64,000 nt of DNA from Microbacterium luteolum (lineage in GTDB: Bacteria; Actinomycetota; Actinomycetes; Actinomycetales; Microbacteriaceae), in NCBI RefSeq assembly GCF_039533965.1, contig NZ_BAAAUN010000001.1, forward strand, positions 930,001 through 994,000, given 5' to 3'. A program made the position numbers and the translations under genes. Below the pieces are notes generated by a model that worked only from the letters and a program-made list of their open reading frames with translations, ran no database searches and was not told the origin of the DNA. This document shows positions 36,294 to 46,700 of the stretch, one piece after another; the first letter of the stretch is position 1, and each line of letters starts with the position of its first letter.

Positions 36294-37101
36294 GTCCGTC
36301 CCGATCGATGCGTCCGACGAGGTGCTCTCCGGTGAAGCCGTCGCCATCGATGTGCAGCCGGTCGGCTTCCTGCTCCGCGCCCTGGGCGCCCTGATCGACA
36401 TGGTGCTCGGCTTCGCCGTGTTCATCCTCTGGCTCTTCCTGCGCATCTGGCTGCTCGACGCCGGCGTGCTCGACGACGCCACGGACCGCATCGCGACGGT
36501 CGCGGCGCTGGTCGTCAGCTTCGTGGTCCTGCCGATCACCATGGAGGTGGCGATGAAGGGCCGCAGCCTCGGCAAGCTCGCGGTCGGCGGGCGCATCGTC
36601 CGCGTCGACGGGGGCGCGGCGGGGTTCCGCCACGCTTTCATCCGCGCCCTGCTGGGTGTGCTGGAGATCTACGGCACCTTCGGGGGCATCGCGGTGCTCA
36701 CCGGCGCCTTCAACGCCCGGTCGCAGCGTCTGGGCGACCTCGTCGCCGGCACCTACAGCCAGCGTGTGCGCACACCGCGGCTCGTGCCGCTCGTCCCGAT
36801 CCTGCCGCCCGAGCTCGGAGGCTGGGCGCAGATCGCTGACGTGGCACGGCTTCCGGACCGGCTCGCGCGACGCATCTCCCAGTTCCTGCAGAGCGCCCCT
36901 CGCATGGTCCCCGCCGCCAGGGCCAGGGTCGCGCAGGACCTGCTCACGGAGGCGATGCCGTACGTCTCGCCGATGCCGCCCGCGCACCCGGAGGCCGTGC
37001 TGATCGGCATCACGGTGCTGCGCAGAGAACGTGAGCGCCGCGCGCTGGAGAACTCCGACCGACGGGCCGAGAAGCTCACCGGTCGTCGCGTCGGGGTCTG
37101 A
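36292..37101 (+). CDS. RDD-family membrane protein
   Basis: A 269-residue protein with an RDD domain in residues about 20-150: helix GFLLRALGALIDMVLGFAVF with the conserved Arg-Asp spacing, a second helix, then GRSLGKLAVGGRIVRVDGG and a third helix; the C-terminal 110 residues are soluble. Some RDD proteins are sodium/proton antiporters, but that is not established here. Its start codon shares two bases with the start codon of the divergent SpoIIM gene. Confidence 0.87.
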   Translation: MSVPIDASDEVLSGEAVAIDVQPVGFLLRALGALIDMVLGFAVFILWLFLRIWLLDAGVLDDATDRIATVAALVVSFVVLPITMEVAMKGRSLGKLAVGGRIVRVDGGAAGFRHAFIRALLGVLEIYGTFGGIAVLTGAFNARSQRLGDLVAGTYSQRVRTPRLVPLVPILPPELGGWAQIADVARLPDRLARRISQFLQSAPRMVPAARARVAQDLLTEAMPYVSPMPPAHPEAVLIGITVLRRERERRALENSDRRAEKLTGRRVGV

Positions 37102-37122
37102 GCAGAGCTCGTCCGCGGCCGC

Positions 37123-38568
<1,446 letters not shown>

Positions 38569-38610
38569 CCTCCCATTGTTCCACTCCCCCTTCGTCGGAC
38601 CGCTCGTGTG

Positions 38611-39825
38611 TCAGAAGCGGATCGCGTCGATCACCTTCACCCGCAGCGCGACGAGCGCGGGGATGAAGCCGGACACCGCACCGACGATGACCGAGGCGAC
38701 GAGGCCGATGAGCGCCGCCCGCATCGGGAAGGGCGGGACGTCCTGCATCCCGACGAACATCGACGTGAGGAGCCAGTCCGACCGGAGCACCGCGACGACG
38801 ATAGCGATCCCGATGGCTCCCGCGACGGTGGTGGCGACGAGGCTCTCCAGGAACACGGAGAAGAACACTCGTCCGGAGCTCGCCCCGAACGCACGGCGGA
38901 CGCCGATCTCGCGCACCCGCTGCCGCATCGCGACGAGCTGGATGTTGATGAGGCTCAGCGCGCCGAGGGCGAGGATCAGTGCGGCGATGCCACCCGTCAC
39001 CATCTCGAAGGTCGCCTGCACCTCCATCGTCCCCGGCTGAGCCGCCCAGTCCGACCTGCTCACCGAGACCGTCTGCCCCTCGGGCAGGCCCGCCCGGAGG
39101 TCCATCGCCAGCACCGGACCGATCTCGTCCGCCTGTTCCGGGCCGACCCAGATCTCGTACTGAGACCAGGCCCCCTCGGGCAGCGCGTCCACGCGATCGC
39201 GGTAGCCGTCGTAGAGCAGATCGATGCGGAGCTCCTCGTCGCCGAATCCCTGCCGCGGGACCACGCCGACGACCTGGTAGGTGCCGCCCCCGGCCCCGGT
39301 CAGCGTCACGATCGGATGCTGGGTGAGGGGCACGCGCCTGAGGCGGTCCCACAGCGGCTCCGAGATGACCACGGCAGGCGCCAGCGCCTCGATGTCGGAA
39401 TCGCGCAGCCAGCGCCCCTCCAGGAGCTGCTCGCGATGGATCTGCGAGTAGACCGGATCCATCAGCCGCGCGTTGACGTCGGTGATGCCCTCGGGAAGCC
39501 GCACCCCGACGGTCATCCCCTGCACGATGCGCGCGGTGTGGCTGAAGGCGAAGCGCTCGCTCACCCGCTCGAAGCGCTCGTCGAAGTCGCCGATGTCGAC
39601 CGGCTCGCCCTCTTCGCTGCTGACGCCGACGACGATGGTCGCGGCGCGGCCTCCCCACCGATCGGACTGCTCGGCCTGGTACTGCCGCTGATACTCGGAG
39701 ATCGCGACGACCGCCGTGAGGGCTCCGACGGAGACGGCGATGCCGATCAGGCTGAGCAGGACGCGGAGCTTGTGGACGCGGATCTCCGCCCAGGCATCGG
39801 CGAGCGCGCCCAGGAACCCGGTCAC
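38611..39825 (-). CDS. MacB-like ABC transporter permease
   Basis: A 404-residue FtsX-family permease: N-terminal helix (residues about 18-38, LRVLLSLIGIAVSVGALTAVV), a large extracytoplasmic MacB-type domain (about 40-280), and three C-terminal helices. The GTG at 39825 overlaps the ATPase stop by four bases. With the ATPase and the HlyD-like protein it forms a MacAB-type exporter for an unknown small molecule or peptide. Confidence 0.92.
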   Translation of the reverse strand: MTGFLGALADAWAEIRVHKLRVLLSLIGIAVSVGALTAVVAISEYQRQYQAEQSDRWGGRAATIVVGVSSEEGEPVDIGDFDERFERVSERFAFSHTARIVQGMTVGVRLPEGITDVNARLMDPVYSQIHREQLLEGRWLRDSDIEALAPAVVISEPLWDRLRRVPLTQHPIVTLTGAGGGTYQVVGVVPRQGFGDEELRIDLLYDGYRDRVDALPEGAWSQYEIWVGPEQADEIGPVLAMDLRAGLPEGQTVSVSRSDWAAQPGTMEVQATFEMVTGGIAALILALGALSLINIQLVAMRQRVREIGVRRAFGASSGRVFFSVFLESLVATTVAGAIGIAIVVAVLRSDWLLTSMFVGMQDVPPFPMRAALIGLVASVIVGAVSGFIPALVALRVKVIDAIRF

Positions 39826-40574
39826 GCGCTCGGGCCGATCGGCGGAGCCGGCACCGGCGCCGCGAGCGTGGACGCCTCGAACGCTCGGCTGAGGTCGGCC
39901 GGCGCGAGGGTGCCCGCGTCCAGCCGATAGTGGCGCCGGGCACGTGCGGCGACGTGCAGGTCATGCGTGATCGTGACGAGAGCCGCGTCCGTCTCGGTGG
40001 CCACCTCGTCGAGGAGCGACATGACGGATGCCCCGGTGTCGATGTCGAGTGCACCGGTGGGCTCGTCGGCGAGGATCAGCACGGGCCCGCGCACCAGAGC
40101 GCGGGCGATCGCGACGCGCTGCTGCTCGCCTCCCGACAGCCGATCGGCGACCTGGTCGACCCGATGCCCGAGACCCACCCGCTCCAGCATGTCCGCGGCG
40201 ATCTGCCGACGGTTCCAGAACATCCGCCCCTTCGCGTGACCGAGCGGCATCATCACGTTGTCGATCGCGGTTCGTCCCGGCAGCAGGTTGAACTGCTGGA
40301 ACACGAACCCGACGTTGTCGCCGCGCAGGCGGTCCAGCCGTCCCGAGCGCATGCGGCGCACTTCGCGCCCTTCGAAGGAGACCGTGCCGGACGTCGGCGC
40401 GTCGAGCATGCCCAGGATGTTGAGCAGCGTGGACTTGCCCGATCCGGAGCGCCCGACGATCGAGACGTGGTCGCCGGCGCTCACCTCGAGGTCGATGCCG
40501 CGCAGGATCTCGAGTCGCGAGTCGTCGGCCAGCAGCACGCTCTTCGCGACGTCCTGCAGAGCGACCAGCGTCAC
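39822..40574 (-). CDS. MacB-like ABC transporter ATP-binding protein
   Basis: A 250-residue ATPase: Walker A GRSGSGKSTLLN near residue 40, Q-loop FQQFNLLPGRTAIDNV, signature LSGGEQQRVAIARAL, Walker B LILADEPTGALD, and H-loop ITHD. This is the LolD/MacB subgroup. The start is GTG at 40574 because it overlaps the upstream stop in a GTGA, like the next junction; an in-frame upstream start is less likely. Confidence 0.93.
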   Translation of the reverse strand: MTLVALQDVAKSVLLADDSRLEILRGIDLEVSAGDHVSIVGRSGSGKSTLLNILGMLDAPTSGTVSFEGREVRRMRSGRLDRLRGDNVGFVFQQFNLLPGRTAIDNVMMPLGHAKGRMFWNRRQIAADMLERVGLGHRVDQVADRLSGGEQQRVAIARALVRGPVLILADEPTGALDIDTGASVMSLLDEVATETDAALVTITHDLHVAARARRHYRLDAGTLAPADLSRAFEASTLAAPVPAPPIGPSA

Positions 40575-41497
40575 CAGTTCATCCCGCTGTCGCACTGCTC
40601 CACACCGGGCGAGACCTCGTAGCAGAACTCCTCGACAGGGGCCACGAAGCCCGGCACGAACTGCCGGATGCTGTCGCCCTCCTCCAGCCCCTCGGTCACC
40701 TCGACCATGACGCCGTCGTTGACCCCCAGCTTCACGGCACGTTCCTCCGGCTCTCCTCCGTCCCCGGCGTCGATCCAGACGTTCCCGGTTCCGGCGCCGC
40801 CCTGCACGGCTGTCACGGGGATGACCAGCGCGTCCTCGACCTGGCCGAGGGCGAGATCCATGGTCGCGGGGAGGCCGGCGAAGACCGTCTGGTCAACAGG
40901 GATGGCGCAGCGGACGCTCGCCGTGCCCTCGGCGCTCACCTGCACGCCCACACCCGTGCAGACGAAGGGAGCCGGGCCACCGGCGATCGTCACGGTGCCC
41001 TCGGTCGGCGCATTCACCAGGCGGTACAGCTGCACGGGCTCCACGGTGGCGAGTAGGTGGTAGCGCGCTGGGGTGAGGGTGTAGGACTCGGTGCCGACGG
41101 ACACCGCCTGCCCCTTGACGAGGGCGATCTCCGACACGTCGCCGCTCTCCGGAGCGAGCACGTCGATGTCCGCGCGGGGATCCTCCTGACGAACAGTGAA
41201 GAGCGCCTGACCCGCCGCGACCGTCGCTCCTTCGCCGACGTGGACGGCCGTGACGGTGCCGTTCAGCTCGCTCCGCACCCCGTACTTGTCATCCCTCGCG
41301 ACGTTCCCGCTCAGGCTCAGGGCGTTGACGACCGAACCCCGCTCCACCGCCACGACCGGATCGGTGATACCCGCCTCCGGACTGACGATGCTCTCGGCGC
41401 GATCGGGGAAGAAGGCGATCTTGACGAGTGCCGCAGCGCACGCCCCGAACACGATCACGAGAAGGAGGGGGAAGATCCAGCGTCGCCAGACGATCAC
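40571..41497 (-). CDS. HlyD/MacA-like membrane fusion protein
   Basis: A 308-residue protein with an N-terminal membrane helix (residues about 5-28), a lipoyl-like hairpin domain (GTVTAVHVGEGATVAAGQALF near residue 85) and beta-barrel segments (GLPATMDLALGQVEDALVIP). In Gram-positive bacteria such proteins act as extracytoplasmic partners of MacB-like transporters. First gene of the three-gene exporter run; start GTG with AAAGG upstream. A C-terminal pair of cysteines (EEFCYEVSPGVEQC) is unusual for the family and could form a disulfide. Confidence 0.88.
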   Translation of the reverse strand: MIVWRRWIFPLLLVIVFGACAAALVKIAFFPDRAESIVSPEAGITDPVVAVERGSVVNALSLSGNVARDDKYGVRSELNGTVTAVHVGEGATVAAGQALFTVRQEDPRADIDVLAPESGDVSEIALVKGQAVSVGTESYTLTPARYHLLATVEPVQLYRLVNAPTEGTVTIAGGPAPFVCTGVGVQVSAEGTASVRCAIPVDQTVFAGLPATMDLALGQVEDALVIPVTAVQGGAGTGNVWIDAGDGGEPEERAVKLGVNDGVMVEVTEGLEEGDSIRQFVPGFVAPVEEFCYEVSPGVEQCDSGMNW

Positions 41498-41598
41498 GGC
41501 TGCCTTTCCGAACGCGCCGCTCTGACGGGCCCGCGGCCAGAGTACTCAGACGCGCTCTCCGGTCATCGCGACCTCGGCCGCGTGTCGCCGGGATGCGA

Positions 41599-41805
41599 TC
41601 AGGCGCGAAGCGCCTCGTGCCGCACGACGATCCAGCCCGACGGAACCGACATGCGATCCGCATGAGGCGAGCACAGATCGTGAGCCTGCGGATCGTTCGG
41701 CGCGCCGAGCGGTCCCAGAGCGGCCATCTGGTCGCCGTAATCGTAGGTGAGCGTGGCCACCGCTTCTCGCGCGCAGCCGACCTTCGAGCAGAGTCGTCCG
41801 TCCAT
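41599..41805 (-). CDS. DUF3499 family protein
   Basis: A 68-residue protein with CSKVGCAREA and LCSPHADRM; the two N-terminal cysteines and the CxxH suggest a small zinc site. It belongs to DUF3499 (Rv3258c type), of unknown function and conserved beside whiB2 in actinobacteria. ATG at 41805 was chosen because TACTGT lies seven bases upstream; a GTG one codon earlier is also possible. Confidence 0.85.
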   Translation of the reverse strand: MDGRLCSKVGCAREAVATLTYDYGDQMAALGPLGAPNDPQAHDLCSPHADRMSVPSGWIVVRHEALRA

Positions 41806-41812
41806 CACCGCA

Positions 41813-41818
41813 ACAGTA
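41813..41818 (-). promoter_or_regulatory. -10 element (TACTGT) for the DUF3499 gene
   Basis: TACTGT-N7-ATG; leaderless layout, divergent from the metallopeptidase-like gene, which has the same layout. Confidence 0.45.
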
Positions 41819-41870
41819 CGGCGCCACGGCGCGGGCCCGCGGATGCCGCGCCGCGCACACGCGCACCGCC

Positions 41871-41876
41871 TAGACT
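41871..41876 (+). promoter_or_regulatory. -10 element (TAGACT) for the metallopeptidase-like gene
   Basis: TAGACT-N6-ATG; leaderless layout. Confidence 0.5.
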
Positions 41877-41882
41877 TTCGTC

Positions 41883-42311
41883 ATGCCCCGCCGCCGTTCC
41901 GCCCGCACCTCTGCAGCCCCTCGGCGCGGCGCGCGGCACGGACGCCACGGGCGCCTCGGGCGCAGCGAGGTCGTCCGACCTCCTCTCGCTCCCCTCGACG
42001 GCCGACTCGACCGGTTCGACCTGACGGTGGGCACCGCCGTCGAGTTCCTCCGCGGCACCTGGCCGGAGCTGCAGGAGGTCCGATTCGAGATCGGCGCGAT
42101 CCCGGCGTTCGACGCGACCGACGAGGTGCCGCGCTGGTACCTCGACCGCGAGAACAGTCGGATCGTGCTGTTCCGCCTGCCGATCGAGCGTCTCCTGCCG
42201 CCGGGGCACGATGACGCGGCGCATCGCCGGATGGCGATCGAGAGCGCCGTGTTCCGCGCTGCGGCCGAGTACGTCGGGCGTGAGCCCTGGGATCTCGGCC
42301 ACGACCACTGA
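41883..42311 (+). CDS. Zincin-like metallopeptidase-family protein lacking the HExxH motif
   Basis: A 142-residue protein with a basic N-terminus (residues 1-30, many Arg) and a domain resembling the small metallopeptidase family near whiB2 (Rv3259 position): VEFLRGTWPELQEVRFEIGAIP and RIVLFRLPIERL. At the expected HExxHxxG position it has MAIESAVFRAAAEYVG, so the zinc ligands are gone and activity is doubtful. Family assignment rests on context and overall pattern. Convergent with the DUF5719 gene. Confidence 0.7.
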   Translation: MPRRRSARTSAAPRRGARHGRHGRLGRSEVVRPPLAPLDGRLDRFDLTVGTAVEFLRGTWPELQEVRFEIGAIPAFDATDEVPRWYLDRENSRIVLFRLPIERLLPPGHDDAAHRRMAIESAVFRAAAEYVGREPWDLGHDH

Positions 42312-42341
42312 TCCAGCGCCCTTCGGGGACGCCCCTCCGGA

Positions 42342-43724
42342 TCAGGGGTAGACGGTGATCGACTGCTCGGCTCCGGCACCGGCCTGAATCGGGAGCACCG
42401 CGAGAGCGCCGGGTGCCGTCATGGTGACGGCGGCATGCACGGTGGCCGAAGGGCGAAGCAGATAGCTCGTCCCCGGCTCCACGTCGGCGCTCACCGACTG
42501 CCCCGCGGGGACGATGATCTCCTCGCCGTCGCCGCCCTCGGCGGGTGCGAGCGACACCGTGGCATCCTCATCCGCGGTGTTCGTCAGCTGCAGCTGCGCG
42601 GTCGGGCCCCGCGGGACGGCGACCAGGACGTCGGCATCGAGCTCGGGAGCCGGCGTCACCCAGGCGAAGTCGGAATCCAGGCCGGCGCCGTCCTGCTGAC
42701 GCACCGCGGCCACCACCGGGACGTCGGCCTCCACCTCGACCGAGTACGTGCCCGGCTCGAGTCCGCTCAGCGAGACCTCCGCGGGGGTCGCGGAGGAGAG
42801 CGGGACGGTGAACTCGTTCGCCACCTCGCGCGATCCGGTCGCCCGCACGACGATGCGCGCCTCCCCGTCCGCTTCCGGCGAGAGCAGCCGCATGACGGTC
42901 ATGTCCGCTTCATCGCCCTCGACGGGGAATGCCTGCACTCCGGCGAACACCACGTTCTTCTGCGCACCGGCCACCGCGTCCTGGAGGTCGATCCCCGCGG
43001 GGTCGAGCACGCGCACGAGCGAGGACTGCAGGACCGCACGCACCGGCGCTCCCGATGCGTTCACCTTGACGATGGGGGCCTCGTTCCCTGCCGCGATCGA
43101 CGCGAGGGGAAGAGCGAGCTGCGTGCCGGCCGGCACGACCACGGTGCGCGCGCTGCGCGTCGTGCCGTAGACGGACAGTGTGACCGTCGTCGGGACCTTT
43201 CCGGCGTTGGCCAGGATCACGATGTCCTCGGTGCCGGTGCCGACGCTCCCGCCGACCAGCCAGGACTCCAGGCGCGGCTCGCCGCAGGCCAGGGCGGCGA
43301 ACCCGGCGAGGTCGTCCTCCGCGATCGTCACGGATTCCGTCGCGGCAATCAGCGGCGCTGTGCGTCCTTCGACCGCGCCGGTGAGCACGCGGACGTCTCC
43401 GGCATCGGTCAGGTCAGGGCTCTCGAGTGTCGTGCTGGACGGTCTCCCCGACGTGCCGCCCTCGGTGAGGGTCGGCGAGGCGGCGGAGCGCATGTCCAGG
43501 GGCGCGGACGAATCCCGCCCGAGGGCGCGCAGATCGCCGTTGCAGACGAGGACCGTGTCGCCGGGCAGCGGCGTGACCTGGACCTGCGCCGGGTCGTGAC
43601 TGATCTCGGGCCACGGCGCATGGATGGCGGCGACGACACCGACCGCGCACGCGACGGCGACCGCGACCCCGGTGATGACGCGGGCGCTGGTGGCGGCGAC
43701 TCGGAAAGCGCGTGTGCCGTTCAT
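42342..43724 (-). CDS. DUF5719 secreted/membrane-anchored protein
   Basis: A 460-residue protein with one N-terminal membrane helix (residues about 17-35, VITGVAVAVACAVGVVAA) and a long beta-rich extracytoplasmic part made of repeated Ig-like strands (VPTTVTLSVYG, GEARIVVRATGS, ATVSLAPAEGG). This is DUF5719, of unknown function. Its start overlaps the stop of the glycosyltransferase gene by four bases, so the two are coupled and likely act together at the membrane. Confidence 0.88.
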   Translation of the reverse strand: MNGTRAFRVAATSARVITGVAVAVACAVGVVAAIHAPWPEISHDPAQVQVTPLPGDTVLVCNGDLRALGRDSSAPLDMRSAASPTLTEGGTSGRPSSTTLESPDLTDAGDVRVLTGAVEGRTAPLIAATESVTIAEDDLAGFAALACGEPRLESWLVGGSVGTGTEDIVILANAGKVPTTVTLSVYGTTRSARTVVVPAGTQLALPLASIAAGNEAPIVKVNASGAPVRAVLQSSLVRVLDPAGIDLQDAVAGAQKNVVFAGVQAFPVEGDEADMTVMRLLSPEADGEARIVVRATGSREVANEFTVPLSSATPAEVSLSGLEPGTYSVEVEADVPVVAAVRQQDGAGLDSDFAWVTPAPELDADVLVAVPRGPTAQLQLTNTADEDATVSLAPAEGGDGEEIIVPAGQSVSADVEPGTSYLLRPSATVHAAVTMTAPGALAVLPIQAGAGAEQSITVYP

Positions 43725-46700
43725 CGGTTGTCCTCCTCGGCCGCACCAGCCGACGGCGCCTGATCGTCTGAGGACGGCTCGTCGTCTGCGGGCGGCTCGT
43801 CGTCCGGCAGCGGCGCGTCGTCGGACGGCGACTCATCAACGGCCGGCGCGTCATCATCCGGCAGGGGCTCGTCATCATCCGGCAGGGGCTCGTCAACCGG
43901 CGCGTCATCATCCGGCAGGGGCTCGTCATCCGGCGCGTCCACGCCGACGAGCGGGTCGTCGGAGATCGCGTCCTCGGTCTCGCCCGTCGCGATTGTGGGG
44001 ACCGTCGCCTCGGCGACGCCGCCGACGGCATCCTCGTCCTCGCGATCCTCGGCGTGCCTCGGCAGCACGAGCGGCTCCTCCGGAACCCGGCCGACGATGC
44101 GGGACTGTGCACGGGCGGCCCGTCGCGACGCGCGCGTCGGGACCGACAGCAGCAAGGCAGCGAAGACGAACACGAGCTGCAGAGTGATCACCAGACGCGC
44201 GGTGCCCTGCTGTGCCTGTGTCAGCGCCTCCGGCGCGTCCGCGTCGGCCTCCAACCGCCACAGCACGCCGCGTTCGGTGGTGCCGGCGTGGACGAACCCC
44301 GGACGCTGATCGATCGAGGTGACAGCCGTGGTCCCCAGGGCACGCGCCTTGTCGCTCTGCCCCCCGGGGAGCTGGGCGAGCAGCACGTAGCTGATGCCCT
44401 GCTCCGCGAGCTCGCCCGGAGCGTCGAAGTCACGCGCCGAGAGCAGGTCGACCGCGAGAGCGGTGATGTCGGCCCCCTGGGGTTCGACAGCCGTCGTCAT
44501 CATGGTCGACTGGGCTCCGAGAGTCTCACTCGCTCCCCAGGCGACGTCGACGGCGAGACCGCCGTCGTCCTGGGGTGTGAGGACGAGCGTGGCGATCTGC
44601 TGATCTCCGGCGGCCTGCGCCGCGACATAGGCCGGGAGGGTCGAGACCGGACCATTGGTGAGCGCCGAGCGTTCCAGATGGAAAGCAGTGAGGGCGGGCA
44701 CCGCGCAGACCACGAGCGCGACCGCCGCGACGGAGGTGGCGATCAGGCGAAGCCGCGGGAGGGTGAGCGCGGTGTCGAGAGTGACGAGCGCCGCTCCCAC
44801 GACGCCGATCCATGCGAGGCTCAGGCCCGAGCCCGGCCAGATCGCGACCGGATTGCCCTGCGTGAAGCCGACCGTGATGCCGACCGCGAGGAACGCGGTC
44901 GCGAGACCCGCCAGCGTCACCACGAGGAGCGTGATACCGGCGCGCCAGCGCGGGGCGACCGCCGCGGCGAGGGCGAGCAGGGCGATGGGGGCGCAGAGGA
45001 GCGGTGCCCAGGTGCCGATCACGGCCGGAGCGAAGATCGTCCATCCCGCGAAGTCGTTCGTCGGGAACCCGGTCGCGATCGCGAGGCGGCCTGCCGCGTC
45101 GGCGGTCGCCTGCGGGCCCGCCCAGAGGAAGCCGGGATCGCCGAGCAGAGCGAGCGGCGAGCCGTGCGCGAGCTGCCAGAAGACGAGCGGCGCGAACAGG
45201 AGCGCCGTCGGAAGCGGGAGCCAGAGCTGCCGACCCGCGCCGCGGAACTGCGCCGTCGCAAGGGCGATGCCGATCGCGATGATCCAGAGCAGCGCCAGGG
45301 CCGGTGCCAGCGACGGTGCGCACGCGACGACCGCGGCGAGCAGGAGCGATGCGGCGCCTGCGGCCCCCCAGGACCGGTGGGCGACGGCGGCCGCATGGAA
45401 GAGCCACGGGAGCAGGAGATGAACGAGGACGGCACTCGGCCGCCCGTCGACGAGCGCCGTCAGGAAGGTCGGTGCCATCGCCCACGCCACGCCCGCGAAG
45501 ATCCGGAGTCCGGCGCGGTCGGTGACGCGTGTGGCGGCGAACCATCCGCCGAGAACGGCAAGCGGGAGCGCGAGGATCCAGAGCAGCACCAGCGTGAACG
45601 ACGGGCCGGCGGGCCAGAGCGTGCCGAGGACCGCGACGACGGCGGCGAACGGGTCGGCGGGACCGACGAGGTCGATGCCGACACCGCGGAGGCCCCACGC
45701 CGCATCGCTCCACAGCGCGGAGACCGTGTCGCGCAGCGGGAGCAGTGCACCGCCGCCGACCGTCGGCCACGCCAGCACCGTCGTGAACGAGGCGATGCTC
45801 AGGACCAGGGCGGCCAGCACGGCCCACGCGCCACCGCCGGAGAAGAAGCGCAGCTCGCTGACCGCGCCGCCTTCGCTGCCGTGTCCGTCGTCGAGCCGGC
45901 GACGCAACTGCGACGAGGTGACCCGCAGCGGTGCGATGCTCGCCCAGGTGGACGAACGGAAGGAACGGATGCGGGCGCGCGAGCGCGCGACGGCGTTGAC
46001 GCGCAGCATCGCGGTGAGTGCGGCGGCCCACTCGGGGATGACCGATTCCGGACGCTTGCCGATGAGGTGCGTGATCGATCGCCAGAGTGCGAGCGGGAGG
46101 AGCGCCAGCCAGTGCAGCGGCACGACGGGCGCCGGGGCGTACGCGAGACGGCGATGCAGCTGCGCGAGCCGTCGGACGTAGGCGCGACGCGAGCGGCCGG
46201 AAGGGAGCGCCGCGGGGCCGTCCGGAGAAGCGGAGATGCGCGCGGTCGGTGCGACCACGACGCGACCGCCGCCGAGCCGGGCGCGCACGCCGAGATCGAG
46301 CCCCTCGTCGGCCCCGGCGAGAGCCGGATCCGGACGCAGCGCGTCGCGGACCTCCCCGCGGATGAGGATCCCGCGGATGTCGGATCCGAGCGCATCGTCC
46401 ATGCCGTCGTGCTGACCCTGGTCGAGCTCCCCCGCCGCCAGCTCGACCGAACGGCCGAGCGTGGTCATCGTCACGCCCAGGGAGACGATCTCACGCTCGT
46501 TGTCGGTCGCGACCAGCTTCGGAGCGACGATCACCGCCGACGGCGAGCGCTCCAGCATCCCGCTGAGCCTTTCGAGGGCGCGCGGATGGGGCGCCGTGTC
46601 CTGGGCGAGGAGCCAGATCGCGGTTCCCTCGAGGACGCGGGGGCGTGCGAGCTCCACCGCCTCGGCGAACGACGTCGTCGCGCGGGCCTCGATGATGCCC

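Noticed and set aside
38569..38610. SAH or SAM riboswitch upstream of ahcY
   Set aside because: Only 42 bases separate ahcY from the upstream permease gene, and no conserved fold can be seen there.
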